Shown piece by piece: positions 61,307-64,000 of a stretch of DNA of 64,000 bases (positions are counted from its first letter, which is position 1; the number at the start of each line of letters is the position of its first letter). A program made the position numbers and the translations under genes. Source of the stretch: Corynebacterium atrinae (GTDB lineage Bacteria > Actinomycetota > Actinomycetes > Mycobacteriales > Mycobacteriaceae); assembly GCF_030408455.1 (NCBI RefSeq), contig NZ_CP046977.1:2170001-2234000 (forward strand), in the 5' to 3' direction. Under the pieces are notes generated by a model, which was given only the letters and a program-made list of their open reading frames with translations, did not search any database and was not told the DNA's origin.

Positions 61307-62560
61307 TTAGAAAGCCCGCTCAATATTGGCACCAAGTTGCTGTAGCTGCTCGACAAACTTCGGGTATCCGCGATCGATATGGAAGACGTCGTGGACGGTG
61401 GTAACGCCGTCGGCGACCAAGGCGGCCAGGACGAGCCCGGCTCCCGCCCGGATGTCGGAACTCCAGACCTCGGTGGACGAGAGCTGATCAATTCCGTGGA
61501 GGACAACGTGGTGGCCATCGACAGTGGCGTTGGCCCCCAGTCGCGCCATCTCATCGACGAAGCGGAAACGGGATTCGAAAACGTTCTCGGTGATCACACT
61601 CATGCCGTTGGCAATCGAGGAGATACCGATAGCCATGGGCTGCAGGTCAGTGGGAAATCCCGGGAACGGGAGAGTTTGATAGTCGACGGCGTCGGGCCGA
61701 CGGTTCATGCGGACGCGGAATCCGTTTTCGAAGGTCTCTACTTCGGCACCGGCCACCTTGAGTTTGGACAACGCCAGGTGCAGGTGACGGGGAGCAATGC
61801 CTCCGACGGTGATGTCACCCTGAGTCATCGCTGCTGCATACGCCCAGGTTCCAGCGACGATCCGGTCGCCGACCACGGCATGTTCGGTGGGATGCAACTT
61901 ATCCACGCCGTCGATGGTGATGGTCGAGGTGCCCGCGCCTTCGACGGAGGCACCCATGGAGTTGAGCATCTCGCAGAGGTCGACGATTTCGGGTTCGCGG
62001 GCCGCGTTATCCAGCACCGTTCGTCCCTCCGCCAGGACGGCAGCGGTCAAGATGTTTTCGGTAGCACCCACCGAGGGGAAGTCCAGGGCGATGTGCGCCC
62101 CGCGTAGCTGGTCCACTTCCGCTACGACAGCACCGTGGGAGATGCGCGTGGTCGCGCCCAGCTTTTCCAACCCGGATTGGTGCATGTCGAGGGGGCGGGA
62201 GCCGATGGCGTCACCACCTGGCAGGGCAACGACGGCGCGACCGCAGCGGGCGGTGAGGGGGCCGAGGACACAGACAGAGGCGCGGAACTGGCGGACCGCA
62301 TCAAAGTCGGCGTCGGGAGTCAAGTGCGCGGGAGTGGTGATGTGGACGACGTCCGCATCGATGGACACCGTGCAACCGAGACCTTCAAGGACATCCTTCA
62401 TCAGCGGGACGTCGAGAATTTCTGGACAATTTGTCAACGTTGAGGTGCCCTCGGCGAGCAGTGCCGCCGCCATGAGTTTGAGCACGCTATTCTTCGCGCC
62501 GCTGACTTTTACAGCGCCCTGCAGGCGGGCGCCTCCGCTGACTAGAAATCGTTCCTTCAC
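61307..62560 (-). CDS. murA: UDP-N-acetylglucosamine 1-carboxyvinyltransferase
   Basis: 417 residues from GTG 62560. First committed step of peptidoglycan synthesis: transfer of enolpyruvate from PEP to UDP-GlcNAc. Two-domain fold: [13 protein letters not shown] at the front, [28 protein letters not shown] in the active-site loop, and [15 protein letters not shown] at the end. The catalytic position, Cys in most bacteria (PGGCTIG), is Asp (PGGDAIG), as in mycobacteria, which predicts fosfomycin insensitivity. It precedes the rRNA operon and follows ramA by 29 nt. Confidence 0.95.
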   Translation of the reverse strand: MKERFLVSGGARLQGAVKVSGAKNSVLKLMAAALLAEGTSTLTNCPEILDVPLMKDVLEGLGCTVSIDADVVHITTPAHLTPDADFDAVRQFRASVCVLGPLTARCGRAVVALPGGDAIGSRPLDMHQSGLEKLGATTRISHGAVVAEVDQLRGAHIALDFPSVGATENILTAAVLAEGRTVLDNAAREPEIVDLCEMLNSMGASVEGAGTSTITIDGVDKLHPTEHAVVGDRIVAGTWAYAAAMTQGDITVGGIAPRHLHLALSKLKVAGAEVETFENGFRVRMNRRPDAVDYQTLPFPGFPTDLQPMAIGISSIANGMSVITENVFESRFRFVDEMARLGANATVDGHHVVLHGIDQLSSTEVWSSDIRAGAGLVLAALVADGVTTVHDVFHIDRGYPKFVEQLQQLGANIERAF

Positions 62561-62589
62561 GATTTCCGAGCGTAGCCGAGACACAAGAG

Positions 62590-63432
62590 TTAAGGCAGTG
62601 CCCCAATGCGGCGGGCGGCGTTGACTGCCTCGTAACGGGTGTGTGCGCCCAGTTTGCGCATGACGGAGCGGAGGTAAGACTTGACGGTTTCGGCACCGAT
62701 GCCCATTTCCTCGGCTGCCTCGACGTTGGTGTGCCCCAGGGCCACGCAAGAGAGGACGTCTAGTTCGCGGGCAGAGAGCTTGGTGGATTGCTTGACGCGG
62801 ACGGGGCTAACCATTTGGTCGCAGAGCTGCTCCAGCTCGCGGCGCAGCAAGTCGTCCTCGACGCGATTGGCCAGCATCCGCAGTTTGGAATGGGTGGAGC
62901 GAACCTGCTCCCATTCGGCGCCATTCATGACGCGACCGGCCTTGGAGGAGCCAACCTTGCCGCCCTCGAAGCGTCGTAAAGCGGAGTTCACCGCCAGCTC
63001 CTGCTCGAGGGTCCGGGCGGTCATCGTGACCTCCTCTATAACCTTGTCGCCGAGTCGGACGGGCGAGTGGACGCCGACGTAGAGGACGCCGCGGATTTCC
63101 CGCTTGACGATCACCGGCACCGCCACTATCGAATGCAGCCCTTCATCCTGGATGGCGCGGTCATTCTCGTGGGAGATGATGTTGGCGCGCGTGTAATCGG
63201 AGACACCCACGGGCCGACGGGTACTGACGACACGGCCGCCGACGCCCGTGCCGGAATCAATGATGAGATTCTGCAGGGCCGGGGTACGCAGTCCCACCCA
63301 GTGGGTGATCTGCAGGCGGTTATCCGGCAACAGCGAGGCGTACATGGTCACCGGAATCCCGGTGGCTGTTTTCAGAGACGTGAGCGCTGCGCGGACCGCT
63401 TCGTCGTCATCTTTGAGTCGCTGTGCATCCAT
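62590..63432 (-). CDS. ramA: LuxR-type global regulator of carbon metabolism, RamA orthologue
   Basis: 280 residues from ATG 63432 ([20 protein letters not shown]). GAF-like domain (about 20-160, with [18 protein letters not shown]) and C-terminal LuxR helix-turn-helix ([25 protein letters not shown]). It is close to C. glutamicum RamA as I recall it, over the whole length. RamA activates acetate and other carbon genes and regulates itself. It is next to cysK, as in C. glutamicum. The longer frame to 63579 has no better start. Confidence 0.93.
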   Translation of the reverse strand: MDAQRLKDDDEAVRAALTSLKTATGIPVTMYASLLPDNRLQITHWVGLRTPALQNLIIDSGTGVGGRVVSTRRPVGVSDYTRANIISHENDRAIQDEGLHSIVAVPVIVKREIRGVLYVGVHSPVRLGDKVIEEVTMTARTLEQELAVNSALRRFEGGKVGSSKAGRVMNGAEWEQVRSTHSKLRMLANRVEDDLLRRELEQLCDQMVSPVRVKQSTKLSARELDVLSCVALGHTNVEAAEEMGIGAETVKSYLRSVMRKLGAHTRYEAVNAARRIGALP

Positions 63433-63750
63433 GGGGTTACCCTTCTGCGGGGACACCCGTCTAGGTGTACCCGGGGTATACCTGACGGTGGCCACTTTCT
63501 GCTTCAATTGGGCATTATAGCGCCGCAGCGGGGGTAATTTATAATCACGCGGCCCAAGAGAGCGCCGATGAATGGACATTTTGAGTTACACGGGGCAGGG
63601 GTGCGAAGACCCGAGTGCCTTTCACCCCCGCTAGCCCGCCAAAACCATCCGGTCTAAACACAACATACCGTCCTGTCTAGTTCGATGGTGTACAGTCGTG
63701 GTACAGACCGAGTTCACTGCACGATCAATGCACCCAAGGAGCTATTCATC
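63433..63750. promoter_or_regulatory. ramA / cysK divergent intergenic region
   Basis: 318 nt with no gene. Several G- or C-tracts of the kind bound by RamA occur: GTACCCGGGGTATAC (63466-63480), GCGGGGGTAA (63528-63537), CGGGGCAGGGG (63591-63601) and CACCCCCG (63626-63633). The first, 34 nt before the ramA ATG, suits autorepression. cysK promoter elements probably lie at 63680-63720 (TGTACAGTCGTGGTACAG). Site assignments are pattern-based. Confidence 0.45.
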
Positions 63751-64000
63751 ATGGCCATCTACAACAACATCCTCGAGACAATCGGCAACACCCCCCTCGT
63801 CCGCCTCAACGGCATCACCGAAGGCCTCGGCGCCACCGTTCTAGCCAAGGTCGAGTTTTTCAACCCCGCCAATTCCGTCAAGGACCGCATTGGTAAAGCG
63901 ATTATCGACGCCGCCGAGGCCGACGGTTCCCTCCGCCCCGGCGGCACTATCATCGAGGCCACCTCCGGCAACACCGGCATCGCCCTCGCCCTCGTCGGCG
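63751..64000 (+). CDS. cysK: O-acetylserine sulfhydrylase (cysteine synthase), 5' part
   Basis: The first 83 codons, cut by the window end. [20 protein letters not shown] is the CysK start, with the PLP-lysine motif [12 protein letters not shown] and the [10 protein letters not shown] substrate loop. Joins sulfide to O-acetyl-L-serine to make cysteine. Ribosome site AAGGAG at 63735-63740. Divergent from ramA. No perfect McbR box (TAGAC-N6-GTCTA) was found upstream. Confidence 0.96.
   Translation, partial: MAIYNNILETIGNTPLVRLNGITEGLGATVLAKVEFFNPANSVKDRIGKAIIDAAEADGSLRPGGTIIEATSGNTGIALALVG

Noticed and set aside
63640-63720. McbR box upstream of cysK
   Set aside because: TAGACAGGACGGTATG on the minus strand matches only the first half of TAGAC-N6-GTCTA.

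Overview
The window is high-GC actinobacterial DNA and almost certainly comes from a Corynebacterium chromosome. The evidence is the gene order pncB / dinG-like / serB / ctaD / nrdF / gntR1 / nrdE-nrdI-nrdH / rpmJ / nadE, which as I recall follows the Corynebacterium glutamicum order, together with a close RamA homologue, a DUF2017-ClpS pair, a MurA with Asp in place of the fosfomycin-target Cys, and a tRNA-free 16S-23S spacer. The species cannot be named from sequence alone.

Layout. 1-8.1 kb is a mostly minus-strand housekeeping block: DUF3817 protein and a broken lipoprotein gene (+), then purU, rdgB, rph, an MBL hydrolase, murI, a MarR regulator, a rhomboid protease, a P1-family peptidase, DUF2017 and clpS. 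8.3-12.2 kb (+) has a CAP-like exported protein, pncB and a DinG/XPD helicase. 12.2-16.9 kb (-) has a membrane protein, a Pth2-type peptidyl-tRNA hydrolase, serB and ctaD. 17.2-19.5 kb is a copper efflux operon (CopZ-like chaperone, CPH-type P1B ATPase) behind a CsoR-like palindrome. 19.6-24.9 kb carries the class Ib ribonucleotide reductase genes, with nrdF separated from nrdHIE by gntR1, and a textbook pair of NrdR boxes upstream of nrdH. 25.4-27 kb has a Cys-free L36, nadE and a PPOX-fold protein.

27-40 kb is accessory and regulatory: a HEAT-repeat protein with a MerR-HEAT regulator behind a MerR-type operator; an HrtBA-like ABC exporter divergent from a ChrSA-like two-component system (probable haem detoxification); a ClC channel; a TetR regulator divergent from an ABC-2 exporter with two palindromic operators; an epimerase remnant; a DHFR-like protein; and an AbiEi/AbiEii toxin-antitoxin pair. 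40.2-44.8 kb is a decay zone: an FAD disulfide oxidoreductase has lost its N terminus, and a palindromic repeat is split by an IS1249-like element that is itself split by an IS3-family element. Both insertions keep their target duplications.

44.8-54 kb returns to core genes: two identical tRNA-Ala(GGC), a DsbA-like thioredoxin-fold protein, a DoxX/MauE protein, pgm, an alanine/sodium symporter, paired crcB genes, and a MacB-like ABC permease with its ATPase. At 54.2 kb an Abi_2-family (AbiD/F-like) defence gene follows a highly structured leader that probably encodes a small RNA. 55.2-61.1 kb is a complete minus-strand rRNA operon, preceded by murA and ramA, with divergent cysK running off the end.

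Most notable signals: (1) the 10-mer GTCGATAAGC occurs 15 times in the first 38 kb (about 0.1 expected by my estimate), mostly inside genes and at the cost of rare codons; (2) the Abi_2 gene with its structured leader; (3) the three-layer nested repeat/IS structure; (4) the MerR-HEAT operon. Two gene wrecks (577-1063 and 40183-41376) are genuine decay or, for the first, possibly sequencing error.
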